Of a stretch of DNA of 34,030 nt, positions 22,401 through 30,392 are shown in pieces. The position numbers and the translations under genes were made by a program. The DNA is taken from NCBI GenBank assembly GCA_004376375.1, contig SOJX01000071.1, positions 1 to 34,030 on the forward strand. The letters are read 5' to 3'. This stretch comes from Planctomycetota bacterium (GTDB lineage Bacteria; Planctomycetota; E44-bin39). The stretch's first letter is position 1. Each line of letters starts with the position of its first letter. The notes beneath the pieces are model-generated. The model did not search any database, was not told the origin of the DNA, and saw nothing but the letters and a program-made list of their open reading frames with translations.

Positions 22401-22506
22401 CAATTACACAACTTGTACATAGTTTATAACGCGCCTGCCTGAAAGCACTTCGGGAACCGCGAAACTGCCCTCCCCTCGAAGAACTGCTGCAGAAACCGGA
22501 ACTCAT

Positions 22507-22534
22507 TTGCATTTTGAGTGTTTTATAGGATAAT
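22507..22534 (+). promoter_or_regulatory. Candidate promoter of the hydrolase gene
   Basis: TTGCAT and GATAAT with 16-nt spacing, ending 54 nt before the ATG. The -10 is good, the -35 weak. Confidence 0.35.
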
Positions 22535-22588
22535 AAGGCACGGGAAATCGGGAGTCCGTTTGCAGGAACTCCAGGGGAGGAGAGTAAA

Positions 22589-24307
22589 ATGATACAGTCC
22601 AGGAAGACCCTCCGTTATGTCCTTGCCGTAATCCTGACGGTCGTTCTGTTCGTCGCCCTTGCCGCGCCCACGCTTGCCGACATCATCGTACTTACCAGCG
22701 GCGGCAAGCTGGTCGGCGAGATCGTCAAGGAGGACAGCAAAACAGTCACCATCAAGACGAAGTACGGCAACGTCCAGACGGTCAACCGCAAGGATATCGA
22801 GGAGATTATACGCGGCAGGTCACCCAAGGACGACCACGAAAAAAAGCTGAAGAAGCTGAAGAACGGCGACCTCGAAGGCCTCTTCGAGATTGCGCTATGG
22901 TGCAAGAAAAACACGCTCAGAAAAGAGTACATTGAGCATATCAAGCAGATACTCGAATTTCTACCGAACCATCACGATGCAAGGAAAGAATGGAGGGAGA
23001 TAAGGCTCGGCCAGCCGAGAAAGGAGCGCGAAAAGTACGACCTCCCGGAAGATACCGCGCGGGACGGAACGCCGGTAGTCGCGAAAAAGGTCAAGCGGAA
23101 GAAAACAAAGGCGAGGAAAAAGGCCGAAGAGGTGAAAGACCTCGACGTAAGCGCGAAGAAGCAGATCAAGGCGCTTATCGGGGAATTCTTCGCGACTGAC
23201 GACCTCGCGAAGCGGAGCGAAGTAATCGAGAAACTCAAAGAGCTCGAGCCGATATCCAGAAACGACATGAAGCGGTACAAGAAAGAGATTTTCAAGAAAG
23301 CGCTTTCCGGTCCGAGAATCGCGCCGACCAGGGGCAAGCAGACCCTGCAGAGCGATAAGTATCCCGGCCAGTACATACTGTGCCTGCCGACGAAGATGGC
23401 AAGAAGGGTTCCGCTTCTTATCGGTTTGCACGGCGGCGGACAGGGCGTCGGCGACGGCGCGAATTCCGCGCAGAAATGGAGCGGGGCGACGCGGATCATG
23501 AACGCGGTCTCGGTGTTCCCGACCGTTATCCAGAAGGTCGCGACCGCGTGGAACACGGAGCGCGAGGAATGCTACGTTATCGAGCTCATCCGGCAGCTCA
23601 AGCGCTCGTTCCCGATCGACAGCAACAGGGTCTATATCTGCGGCCATTCGATGGGCGGCTACGGCACGTGGGCGATCGGTACCCGTTACGCAGACGTCTG
23701 CGCGGCAATAAGCCCGAACGCGGGCGGTGTTTTCATGATGGGCCGCGACGCTATCGCGCCGGGGTATGTCCCGAACCTGAAGAATACTCCGATTTATTTC
23801 TACCACGGCTCGAACGACCGGCAGGTGCCCCCCGGGCCCGACCGTATCGCGGCCAAGGTCCTGGAGGAGCTCAAAACAAAGTACGGGCCCTACGACTTCG
23901 TATACAAGGAGTACGACGGAATCGGTCACGGTTTCCCCCCGGGCGGCCTGGGGCCGATCCTGCAGTGGTTGGCGAAGAAGAAACGCGACCCGTATCCGAA
24001 AATGATCGTTTGGGAGCCGACCCGCGCCTACAAGAACATCTTTTACTGGCTCAAGGCGAGCGGCAGGCGCGGCAGAATCGTCGCCAAGATCAAGGGCAAC
24101 GACATCACCATATCCGAGGGCTCGACCAACGGGCTCACGATTTTCCTCAACGACAAGATGATTTCCGCTTCCAAGCCGGTCACCGTGACCGCGGGCGACA
24201 AGGAGGTCTTCAACGGCATCGTTCAGCCGAGCGTGTCCGCGCTGCTCGAGACCATTGCCGACAAGGCCGACAAGGAACAGTTCTTCACGTACCGCATTGA
24301 CCTGTAG
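22589..24307 (+). CDS. Exported alpha/beta hydrolase (esterase / prolyl-oligopeptidase-like)
   Basis: 572 residues. GGAGGAG precedes the ATG. A signal peptide (about 1-30, ending APTLADIIV) is followed by a small beta domain (about 32-70, LTSGGKLVGEIVKEDSKTVTI) often found at the start of planctomycete exported proteins, then a Lys-rich helical linker (about 140-240). The hydrolase domain has the oxyanion-type LHGGG (about 275), the nucleophile elbow GHSMGG with S354, the acid D410 in HGSNDRQVP, and the histidine H447 in GIGHGFPPGG: a complete triad. A C-terminal beta extension (about 480-572) is unassigned. It probably cleaves an ester or peptide outside the cytoplasm; substrate unknown. It is monocistronic with repeats upstream. 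Confidence 0.85.
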   Translation: MIQSRKTLRYVLAVILTVVLFVALAAPTLADIIVLTSGGKLVGEIVKEDSKTVTIKTKYGNVQTVNRKDIEEIIRGRSPKDDHEKKLKKLKNGDLEGLFEIALWCKKNTLRKEYIEHIKQILEFLPNHHDARKEWREIRLGQPRKEREKYDLPEDTARDGTPVVAKKVKRKKTKARKKAEEVKDLDVSAKKQIKALIGEFFATDDLAKRSEVIEKLKELEPISRNDMKRYKKEIFKKALSGPRIAPTRGKQTLQSDKYPGQYILCLPTKMARRVPLLIGLHGGGQGVGDGANSAQKWSGATRIMNAVSVFPTVIQKVATAWNTEREECYVIELIRQLKRSFPIDSNRVYICGHSMGGYGTWAIGTRYADVCAAISPNAGGVFMMGRDAIAPGYVPNLKNTPIYFYHGSNDRQVPPGPDRIAAKVLEELKTKYGPYDFVYKEYDGIGHGFPPGGLGPILQWLAKKKRDPYPKMIVWEPTRAYKNIFYWLKASGRRGRIVAKIKGNDITISEGSTNGLTIFLNDKMISASKPVTVTAGDKEVFNGIVQPSVSALLETIADKADKEQFFTYRIDL

Positions 24308-24608
24308 CCGTTACATTCCAGGAATCATATTACGCCTTGTCCAACAGTTTCTCGATAAGTGTCGGCAGGTTGCATGAAATCCGGTTTCCACTGCCTGCTG
24401 ATTTACGGATTTTCGAGACGATGAACCGTCGTGAAGCACCGAATGCGGATACAGCGGCAAAAGCAGGAAACATCCGGCCGACGATTCGAGAATCGGAATG
24501 AATTGCCCTTGACAGCTTGAAAGGAGAGGATTAGTCTTAGCAGAGTACGGCGCGCCTCTGGACGGCGTTTCCGCAAACCAGGCATTTCCACGGAGGCTGA
24601 GGGCGAAA
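24308..24608. other. Intergenic stretch, nothing clear
   Basis: About 300 nt between the hydrolase and a membrane protein gene. It must hold the promoter of the latter. A short minus-strand WKCLVCGN frame near 24540-24600 resembles a zinc-ribbon end but is too short to support. No RNA gene or repeat was seen. Confidence 0.4.
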
Positions 24609-25703
24609 ATGTTTATGCAGCTAACAGCTGGCTATTTCGCATCCGGCATGCTCGCAATGTATCCTTTCTTTGTTGCCGGGGAGAAGGCAACTTCCGTATG
24701 GAGTGTAATTCTTGACAACACGTTCGGTATCGCCATCCTGTTTATTTTCGCAAGTGCGATTCTTGCGGTGTTTTTCAAGGCTCGGAGCGCCGACAAGTGC
24801 CTCAAAGACATGCGGGGTTTCCAGGTGACCCTCGAGCAAGCCGACGGCGGTCGGATATGGGGCAAGCTCAACGTCTACAGTTCGGGCATAGAGTTGGAAT
24901 ACCCCGAACCTCACCGGGACGGCGAGGGCCACCTCGAGATCTCCTATATCGTTTACTCCAACCAGTTCAAAGACATCCACGTCATCTACAGGTACCACGA
25001 TGAACTCATAGACCGCTCGAAGCGGCGACGCGAGATGGATATCAAGCGCACCTACAGGCCTTCCTTTTTCCGCCGCACCAGGCGAAGGTGCAGCAACTTC
25101 GTTAACACCCTCCGCGACGCGATATTCCGCTCCTTCGACATGCTCATGGGGCAGATGAAAAAGGGGGCACCGGGCGCCACTGTCGTGACCCAGCATGGCG
25201 GTGAAATCTCGGCCATGGGCAAGCAGGCAGTCGGCCACTTCGGAAACGCCTTCGACCCGATCCTCGAGCGCCACATCGGCAAGAAAGTGGTCCTCGAAAC
25301 TACCAGGGATGGCCAAAGCGTGGAATACCCGGGTATCCTGAAGGAATACTCCCCCGACTTCCTTGAAGTGCTCGACATCCAGTTGCGTACCCGGACCTCC
25401 ATTCGCCCGGGTGGCGAAAAAAAAGGCTGGCAGTCCAAGCCGGGCATTAACGTGAGTCTCGAAGGTGACGACCAAAAGATGGTTCTCACGAACAAAGGCA
25501 AAATCCCTGTCCGTGCCACCAGGCTCGAAGCCGAAGGCTTCTTGAGAGAACTCGACCTTACGGTAAGCGCCGGCTCGTCAAAGGAACTCGATCTTGACGC
25601 CGGAGCGCCGGAGGATTTTACGGTGACGCTCGAAACTGTCCGCCAGGTCGATATGATAGTGCCGAGGCTGCACTGGCTTGTCCGCCACGGCGCGGAAGAG
25701 TGA
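24609..25703 (+). CDS. Membrane protein of unknown function
   Basis: 364 residues, not recognised. GAGGG lies 6 nt before the ATG. The N-terminus has one or two membrane segments (a weak one at about 8-24, a strong one at about 38-57, GIAILFIFASAILAVFF). The soluble part begins with a beta-rich block (GFQVTLEQADGGRIWGKLNVYSSGIELEY, about 70-98), a basic patch (KRRREMDIKRTYRPSFFRRTRRR, about 137-160) and a helix. A second beta-rich block at about 220-250 (IGKKVVLETTRDGQSVEYPGIL) resembles an LSm or PRC-barrel strand order. The C-terminal third looks like a beta sandwich. It ends where a truncated beta-helix frame begins. Confidence 0.75.
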   Translation: MFMQLTAGYFASGMLAMYPFFVAGEKATSVWSVILDNTFGIAILFIFASAILAVFFKARSADKCLKDMRGFQVTLEQADGGRIWGKLNVYSSGIELEYPEPHRDGEGHLEISYIVYSNQFKDIHVIYRYHDELIDRSKRRREMDIKRTYRPSFFRRTRRRCSNFVNTLRDAIFRSFDMLMGQMKKGAPGATVVTQHGGEISAMGKQAVGHFGNAFDPILERHIGKKVVLETTRDGQSVEYPGILKEYSPDFLEVLDIQLRTRTSIRPGGEKKGWQSKPGINVSLEGDDQKMVLTNKGKIPVRATRLEAEGFLRELDLTVSAGSSKELDLDAGAPEDFTVTLETVRQVDMIVPRLHWLVRHGAEE

Positions 25704-26007
25704 CCTCCTGATCGCTGCCAGGTTTTGCCACGTTATCTCACTTGGCGAACTCAACGCAGCGGACTGGATAACCGGAGGCGGGCCAAAGACAATAATCGAC
25801 TGTATCTTCCTCGACCCCCTGTTCCAGGACCAGTCGGCCAACGACTACAGGCTGACCCTGAGTTCGCCCTGCATCGACGCGGGCAACAACAGCTACGTCG
25901 ACGCCGACATAACCTACGATTACCTCTACAACCCCCGCATCGTCGACGGCGTCGCGCCGTGGGACGGAGCGAAAGTCGACATCGGCGCATACGAATACCA
26001 GCCGTAA
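25678..26007 (+). pseudogene. C-terminal fragment of a right-handed beta-helix / Pmp-like surface protein
   Basis: The open frame ends with the well-known tail of polymorphic-outer-membrane-type beta-helix proteins: DPLFQDQSANDYRLTLSSPCIDAGNN, then DYLYNPRIVDGVAPWDGAKVDIGAYEYQP. Such proteins are normally several hundred residues long; only about the last 90 are left, without signal peptide or helix coils. The frame overlaps the end of the upstream gene and its first 15 or so codons are not family-like, so the true fragment starts near 25710. It is most likely the remnant of a deleted gene. Confidence 0.7.
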
Positions 26008-26117
26008 TGATTTCCGCGCTTGATGCCGCTCAGTCGGCTAAAAACCCTTTGACACATATAAACATGTAACTTACAATACGCGGGTCATTTCCTCCCCCTC
26101 TTTTGGAAGCATAAAAA

Positions 26118-28028
26118 ATGCCTGAAGACCACAAACTGTTTACCCGCAAAGCGACGGGACTTGTAAGATCCATCGGAATCTCGACTGCCGTTATCCTGGC
26201 GCTCTGCAACGTCATCGGCCTCGGCTGGCAGAAGAAAGTTTTTCAGGCCGCCGGCTGGGCGCCCGTCGCCGACGACCAGTTCGTTCTCGGCATGCACCCC
26301 ATGGTCATGGCCTTCCTCATCGCGGGGATCGTTATCCTGATTTCAGTATACTGCTTTGCCGTACTTTCCGCGGCGATGCCGAAATCGGGCGGGGGTTACA
26401 TATTTATCTCGCGGATTCTCAGCCCGCGGCTCGGCTTCATCGCGACGTGGCTGCAGTTCTGGGCGGTTGCCGTGTCCTACGGGATCATCGCCGTTGCCGT
26501 TATGGAAGTAATAGTCATATTCGGCGGGCGGGCCGGGATAAACCCGGGAATCATACAGGCGCTTGAAATCCCGTGGGTCAGTTTCGCGCTGGGTGCGGGA
26601 GTTATGGCGCTTTTCAGCACCATCGCATGTTTCGGTATCAAGCAGACGGGCCGGTTGCTACATGTGATATTCTGGATTCCCGTCGGGATGCTGGTCGTCG
26701 TCTATATTCTTTTTATAATTGCCACGCCCGAGGCCATGGAAGCGGGTGTAAAAGGGGCGTACGGGTTCGACGCGGTTCACTATACAAAGGCCGCTCTCCT
26801 TTCCGGCATGGCGGAAGCGGGCTCGAAAACATCATACTGGGGCGCCGTAGGTACCGCCATAATCGCCGCGTATTTCGCGTTTATCGGGTATGCATCCGCA
26901 ACGTTTGTCGCGGGAGAGATAAAGGAAGCCCACAAGAGCCTGCCGAAGGCGCTGTTCATTTCCGGGATTGCCATAGTCGTAATCTACATGAGCATTTCGA
27001 CGCTGATGGTGCGGGCCGGCGGCATGGCGGGAAAACATGATAATTACAGCCTGGTTACTTCCGTGGCGTACCTCAACTACGGTGACGCTCCGGGTATGAG
27101 CGACAAGACCGGGCGGGAAAGGTTTGCGAACGCCGGCTGGGGACTGGCCGAGAAGAACCTGACTGAAATAGGCCCACCCGCGCTCGGCTCCATCGACAGG
27201 GTTATCAACCAGGCGAAGGCAGCCGGAAACGAAAAGGCGCTCAAGCGGTTGAGCACGCTTCGGGAAAAAGTCGCGGCTTCCGCCGGCGGCATGACGGCAA
27301 CCCCGGAGGAAACGGATTCTTACGCCCGGATGGCGAAAAATGGCCTGCCGCAGATAGGCGGATGGCTGCCCTTCATGGCGGACATCCAGGCGACCGGGAT
27401 GGGCATAAACTGGCTGATGATAGTTCTTGTCATATTCGCCGCCATGTGGGTTGCAAACGACATCCCTCCTTTCATATTGACCGCTTCCCGGATGATATTC
27501 GCGATGGCCTTTGACGGCGTCCTGCCCAAGGGCCTGGCGAAGGTGAACGCCCGCTGGCATTCACCGATAAACGCGGTGATTTTCGTATCCCTGGTTTCGC
27601 TTTTCGGGGCCGCTGCCGAGGCGAACATCTTCGGCAAGGACGCGCCGATACTCAGCTCCAACGGCGTCCTGACCAACACCAGTATCTGGGACGCGATCTT
27701 CTTCACGTTCTGCGCGTTGGCCTGCGTGTTTTTCCCGTTGCGCAAGCCGGGCATATTTGAAAAATCGCCGTTCCGCGCGGGTAAATCCGTCGTCATATTT
27801 ATAGGCATACTCGCGACCCTTGGAAACGGCGTGCTGCTTGTCGTCATGGCGACCGGAAAGGACGGCTGGAACCTGCTTGGGATAAAATCACTTTCGGACG
27901 CCGGCTCATTCCTGTTTTCGATCGGCCTCATAATCGCGGGACTCGTCATTTACCAGTACTTCAGTGGGAGGTCAAGCCGGACCGGCGTCGAACTGAAGAC
28001 CATCTTTACCGAAATTCCACCGGACTAA
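26118..28028 (+). CDS. APC-superfamily amino acid permease with a large hydrophilic insert
   Basis: 636 residues, about 12 membrane segments. Secondary transporter for amino acids or related amines in the inner membrane. Visible marks are the start VRSIGISTAVILALCNVIGLG (TM1), the TM2 region with AAMPKSGGGYIFISRILSPRLG, and the late loop ASRMIFAMAFDGVLPKGLAKVN before TM9. Between about residues 305 and 425 sits a hydrophilic region (YGDAPGMSDKTGRERF, LSTLREKVAASAGG, ETDSYARMAKNGLPQ) much longer than the normal loop here. GGAAG lies 9 nt before the ATG. Two small genes follow at 5 nt and with a 1-nt overlap, so they form an operon with it. Confidence 0.88.
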   Translation: MPEDHKLFTRKATGLVRSIGISTAVILALCNVIGLGWQKKVFQAAGWAPVADDQFVLGMHPMVMAFLIAGIVILISVYCFAVLSAAMPKSGGGYIFISRILSPRLGFIATWLQFWAVAVSYGIIAVAVMEVIVIFGGRAGINPGIIQALEIPWVSFALGAGVMALFSTIACFGIKQTGRLLHVIFWIPVGMLVVVYILFIIATPEAMEAGVKGAYGFDAVHYTKAALLSGMAEAGSKTSYWGAVGTAIIAAYFAFIGYASATFVAGEIKEAHKSLPKALFISGIAIVVIYMSISTLMVRAGGMAGKHDNYSLVTSVAYLNYGDAPGMSDKTGRERFANAGWGLAEKNLTEIGPPALGSIDRVINQAKAAGNEKALKRLSTLREKVAASAGGMTATPEETDSYARMAKNGLPQIGGWLPFMADIQATGMGINWLMIVLVIFAAMWVANDIPPFILTASRMIFAMAFDGVLPKGLAKVNARWHSPINAVIFVSLVSLFGAAAEANIFGKDAPILSSNGVLTNTSIWDAIFFTFCALACVFFPLRKPGIFEKSPFRAGKSVVIFIGILATLGNGVLLVVMATGKDGWNLLGIKSLSDAGSFLFSIGLIIAGLVIYQYFSGRSSRTGVELKTIFTEIPPD

Positions 28029-28033
28029 CCCCC

Positions 28034-28507
28034 GTGGAAGTCCAGGAATACCTGCTAAAGCTCGAGAAAAACCTGATGCTTGGCGCCGGCCGGTGGCTGG
28101 CCGAGTTCAACGAATCTTTCCGCGCCTTTCCCCTGAACGGGCAGAGTTTCGATCTATACGTGCGGGGCAGCACGAGAACAAAGGGATTACTCCTTTCGCG
28201 CCTGTTCGCGTATTTTGCGCTTCCCAATTATAACGTCGGCTTCTACATCCGACATATGCCCGACGACGATTTTGTTCTCGACGACATTATTGAGACGGTC
28301 ATTAACCATGCGCTGAAGCAAAACGTGAAATGGCCCTGGCTCGTGCTTGTGCGCAACGGGCCGTTTACGGAAGAACTGGTCGGGAAAGTCGACGCTTTCG
28401 ACAAACACGAACCCGGGATATCGCTGGTGAACCTGGAAGGGCGGGACGTGGATACGAGCTCGAACCTGCTTGGCCGCAAGTCTCTCAGCCTGCTCAGGGT
28501 GTTTTAA
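28034..28507 (+). CDS. Small soluble protein of unknown function, in operon with the permease
   Basis: 157 residues, no signal peptide or membrane segment; not recognised. It starts with a GTG 5 nt after the permease stop. No clear ribosome site is visible, so translation may depend on the permease; an ATG at codon 15 is an alternative. The sequence looks like one alpha/beta domain (GQSFDLYVRGSTRTKGLLLSRLFAYFALPN, PWLVLVRNGPFTEELVGKVDAF, GISLVNLEG). The next gene overlaps its stop (TAATG). A role tied to the transporter or to the PH-like protein after it is inferred from position. Confidence 0.72.
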   Translation: MEVQEYLLKLEKNLMLGAGRWLAEFNESFRAFPLNGQSFDLYVRGSTRTKGLLLSRLFAYFALPNYNVGFYIRHMPDDDFVLDDIIETVINHALKQNVKWPWLVLVRNGPFTEELVGKVDAFDKHEPGISLVNLEGRDVDTSSNLLGRKSLSLLRVF

Positions 28508-28941
28508 TGAAGCGTGCATCAAAGCTGCATATCGGAAACCTCGGCAAGTCGTTCTTATTGCCCTTTTTCGCAATCACCGTAATATGGGGCATAATAAGTC
28601 ACAGGTTGTTCGGTGGGATTTATCTGGACTGGAAAATTCTTTTAGGCAACTTCGCCGTCTCCGCCGCGATCTCGGCCGTTATCTACCTCCTGTACTTCCA
28701 CAATGTTATCGAGTATGACGAGGGCCGATTCATGCTGCGCCGCGGCACGAAAAAAACCGAGGGCCGGTGGGAAGACTTCTCCCTCGTTTCTCTGTATCAC
28801 AAGGGGTTTGGAATCCTCGCCGTGAGAATATACCGTGGAAGTAACGACGAAAGCGACTGTGTCGAAATCCCGGCTGACGACCTGGGTCTCGACGCGTCCG
28901 ATTTCCGCTTTGAAGTAACCGGCTTTCTGAAAAAGGACTAG
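28507..28941 (+). CDS. Two-pass membrane protein with PH-like C-terminal domain, unknown function
   Basis: 144 residues. The ATG at 28507 overlaps the previous stop by one base. Two membrane segments are clear (about 15-33 SFLLPFFAITVIWGIISHR and 45-64 FAVSAAISAVIYLLYFHNVI), followed by a beta-rich part (IEYDEGRFMLRRG, RWEDFSLVSLYHKGFGILAVRIYRG) that looks like the bPH/YcxB-type membrane-linked domain. Its last 14 codons (SDFRFEVTGFLKKD) are found again, with silent differences, at 31746-31790, so a second copy of this gene once existed nearby. It is the third gene of the permease operon. Confidence 0.75.
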   Translation: MKRASKLHIGNLGKSFLLPFFAITVIWGIISHRLFGGIYLDWKILLGNFAVSAAISAVIYLLYFHNVIEYDEGRFMLRRGTKKTEGRWEDFSLVSLYHKGFGILAVRIYRGSNDESDCVEIPADDLGLDASDFRFEVTGFLKKD

Positions 28942-29115
28942 TACCTCAAGACATCTAGTTTTGGCGGTATTAGATTGAATATATTTAGCGGGCGGACGCC
29001 GCTGCATGTGGCTGTAGATCAAGGGCAAAAGGATATAGTCGAGATGCTTATCAAGAAGGGCGCCGTTGTCAGTGCCATAAACCTCAAGAAAAGAACGCCG
29101 TTGCACCTTGTGTAA
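28942..29115 (+). pseudogene. Ankyrin gene debris
   Basis: After the stop of the previous gene the same frame stays open and reads ...SGRTPLHVAVDQGQKDIVEMLIKKGAVVS, AINLKKRTPLHLV and then TAA at 29113. Bases 28990-29106 match 30045-30161 of the next ankyrin gene along 117 nt without gaps and with most bases equal. It has no start or anchor. It is a broken partial copy of ankyrin paralogue 4. Confidence 0.8.
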
Positions 29116-29267
29116 ATAGAAAAGAAAGTAAGGCATCTGGCAAGCTTTGCTAGCGCTCCAGAATATCATTGACAGGTACACAGGCGCGATAGCATCCTTA
29201 GATTATAATAAATTAAGCTGACCAAGGTTGACCAACGCCTAAAACTGAGAAGAGATGAAGGCATTCT

Positions 29268-30359
29268 ATGAAATTCAACCTACCGCTTAAGCTTGGACTC
29301 TGTGTGATATTGCTGTTCGCGGCGGTGATAGCTGTGATGGTTTTGTGGACTCCGCTGCGAACCAGGTACTATCTTTGGCAGTTTCACTCCGCTGACATCA
29401 AGAAACGTGTTAAAGGCGTTAGCGGCCTGCTTTCCATTGGAAATAAGGGCCAGGAAGCGCTCACAAAAGCGTCGAAAGATGGCGAAGAAGCGGTGCAACT
29501 ACTTATTCGATACTGGGATGATGTAAACCAGTACATTACGGATGAGGAGACTTCGCAAAATCCTCTGCATATTGCCGCAAACAAAGGCTTTATCAATACT
29601 GCTGCACTCCTCATTGAAAAAGGTGCGAATATCAACGCCAAAGGTACTCACAATATGAGGCCCCTTCACGAGGCCATAGCAGGCGCCCATAGTAAGCTTG
29701 CCGCTTTCCTGATTTCAAAGGGAGCTGATGTAAATGCGGAAAGCATAGATGGACCGCCTCTGCATTTGGCTGCACTCAAAGGACACACGGAAACAGCCAG
29801 GCTTTTACTCGAAAAAGGTGCGAGGCCCAACCACAGGAGCGAGTACTTACCTACTCCGCTCCAATTCTCGCTGTACGGAAACCACATGGAAACAGCTCGA
29901 TTGCTGATTGAAAAGGGTGCGAATGTCAATCTCCAGAATGAGAAAGCTCAAACAATACTCCATCTGGAACTCAGTGAAAAGAATGCCAAAGTTAGTGCGT
30001 TATTGATTGAACTCGGCGCCGACGTTAGCTTGAAAGATGGCCTCGGGCGGACGCCTCTGTATGTGGCTGTAGGAGAAAGCCAGATAGATATCGTCGAGAT
30101 GCTTATCAAGAAGGGCGCCGATGTTAGTGCCGTAAACCTCAAGAAAAAAACGCCGCTGCACATGGCGGCTCGGGTGGGAAGCATAGAAATTGCCAAGCTT
30201 CTCATCGAAAGCGGTGCAGATATAAACGCTCAGGATGACAGATACATGACGCCAATGGATAATACAGGGCCGAAAATGAAGAGCTTCCTCCGTGCAAAGG
30301 GAGCAAAAACGGGCGGGGAAATTTTCGAAGAGTACATGTATGGTGATGAAGACGAATAA
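29268..30359 (+). CDS. Membrane-anchored ankyrin-repeat protein (paralogue 4)
   Basis: 363 residues. Signal anchor MKFNLPLKLGLCVILLF (1-29), then the family juxtamembrane block (YYLWQFHSAD, RVKGVSGLLSIGNKG, GEEAVQLLIRYWDDVNQYI, about 34-90). About eight ankyrin repeats run from 95 to 335, many close to consensus (NPLHIAANKGFINTAALLIE, TPLHMAARVGSIEIAKLLIE). The tail LRAKGAKTGGEIFEEYMYGDEDE keeps the family KTGxEI motif and ends acidic. AAGG lies 7 nt before the ATG. It is the longest intact array beside paralogue 1. It sits in a segment bounded by duplicated gene ends, together with debris of a further ankyrin copy, which shows active rearrangement at this spot. Confidence 0.88.
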   Translation: MKFNLPLKLGLCVILLFAAVIAVMVLWTPLRTRYYLWQFHSADIKKRVKGVSGLLSIGNKGQEALTKASKDGEEAVQLLIRYWDDVNQYITDEETSQNPLHIAANKGFINTAALLIEKGANINAKGTHNMRPLHEAIAGAHSKLAAFLISKGADVNAESIDGPPLHLAALKGHTETARLLLEKGARPNHRSEYLPTPLQFSLYGNHMETARLLIEKGANVNLQNEKAQTILHLELSEKNAKVSALLIELGADVSLKDGLGRTPLYVAVGESQIDIVEMLIKKGADVSAVNLKKKTPLHMAARVGSIEIAKLLIESGADINAQDDRYMTPMDNTGPKMKSFLRAKGAKTGGEIFEEYMYGDEDE

Positions 30360-30392
30360 AGCGTCTAGTCCCTTGTCCGGGGAAAACGGTAG

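Noticed and set aside
24540..24600. Minus-strand WKCLVCGNAVQRRAVLC frame resembling a zinc-ribbon end
   Set aside because: Only about 20 codons with one CxxC pair and one further Cys, and no start; too little to support a gene.
29169..29208. TTGACA followed by TATAAT before ankyrin paralogue 4
   Set aside because: The spacing is close to 29 nt, far from the 16-18 nt needed, so it is not called as a promoter.
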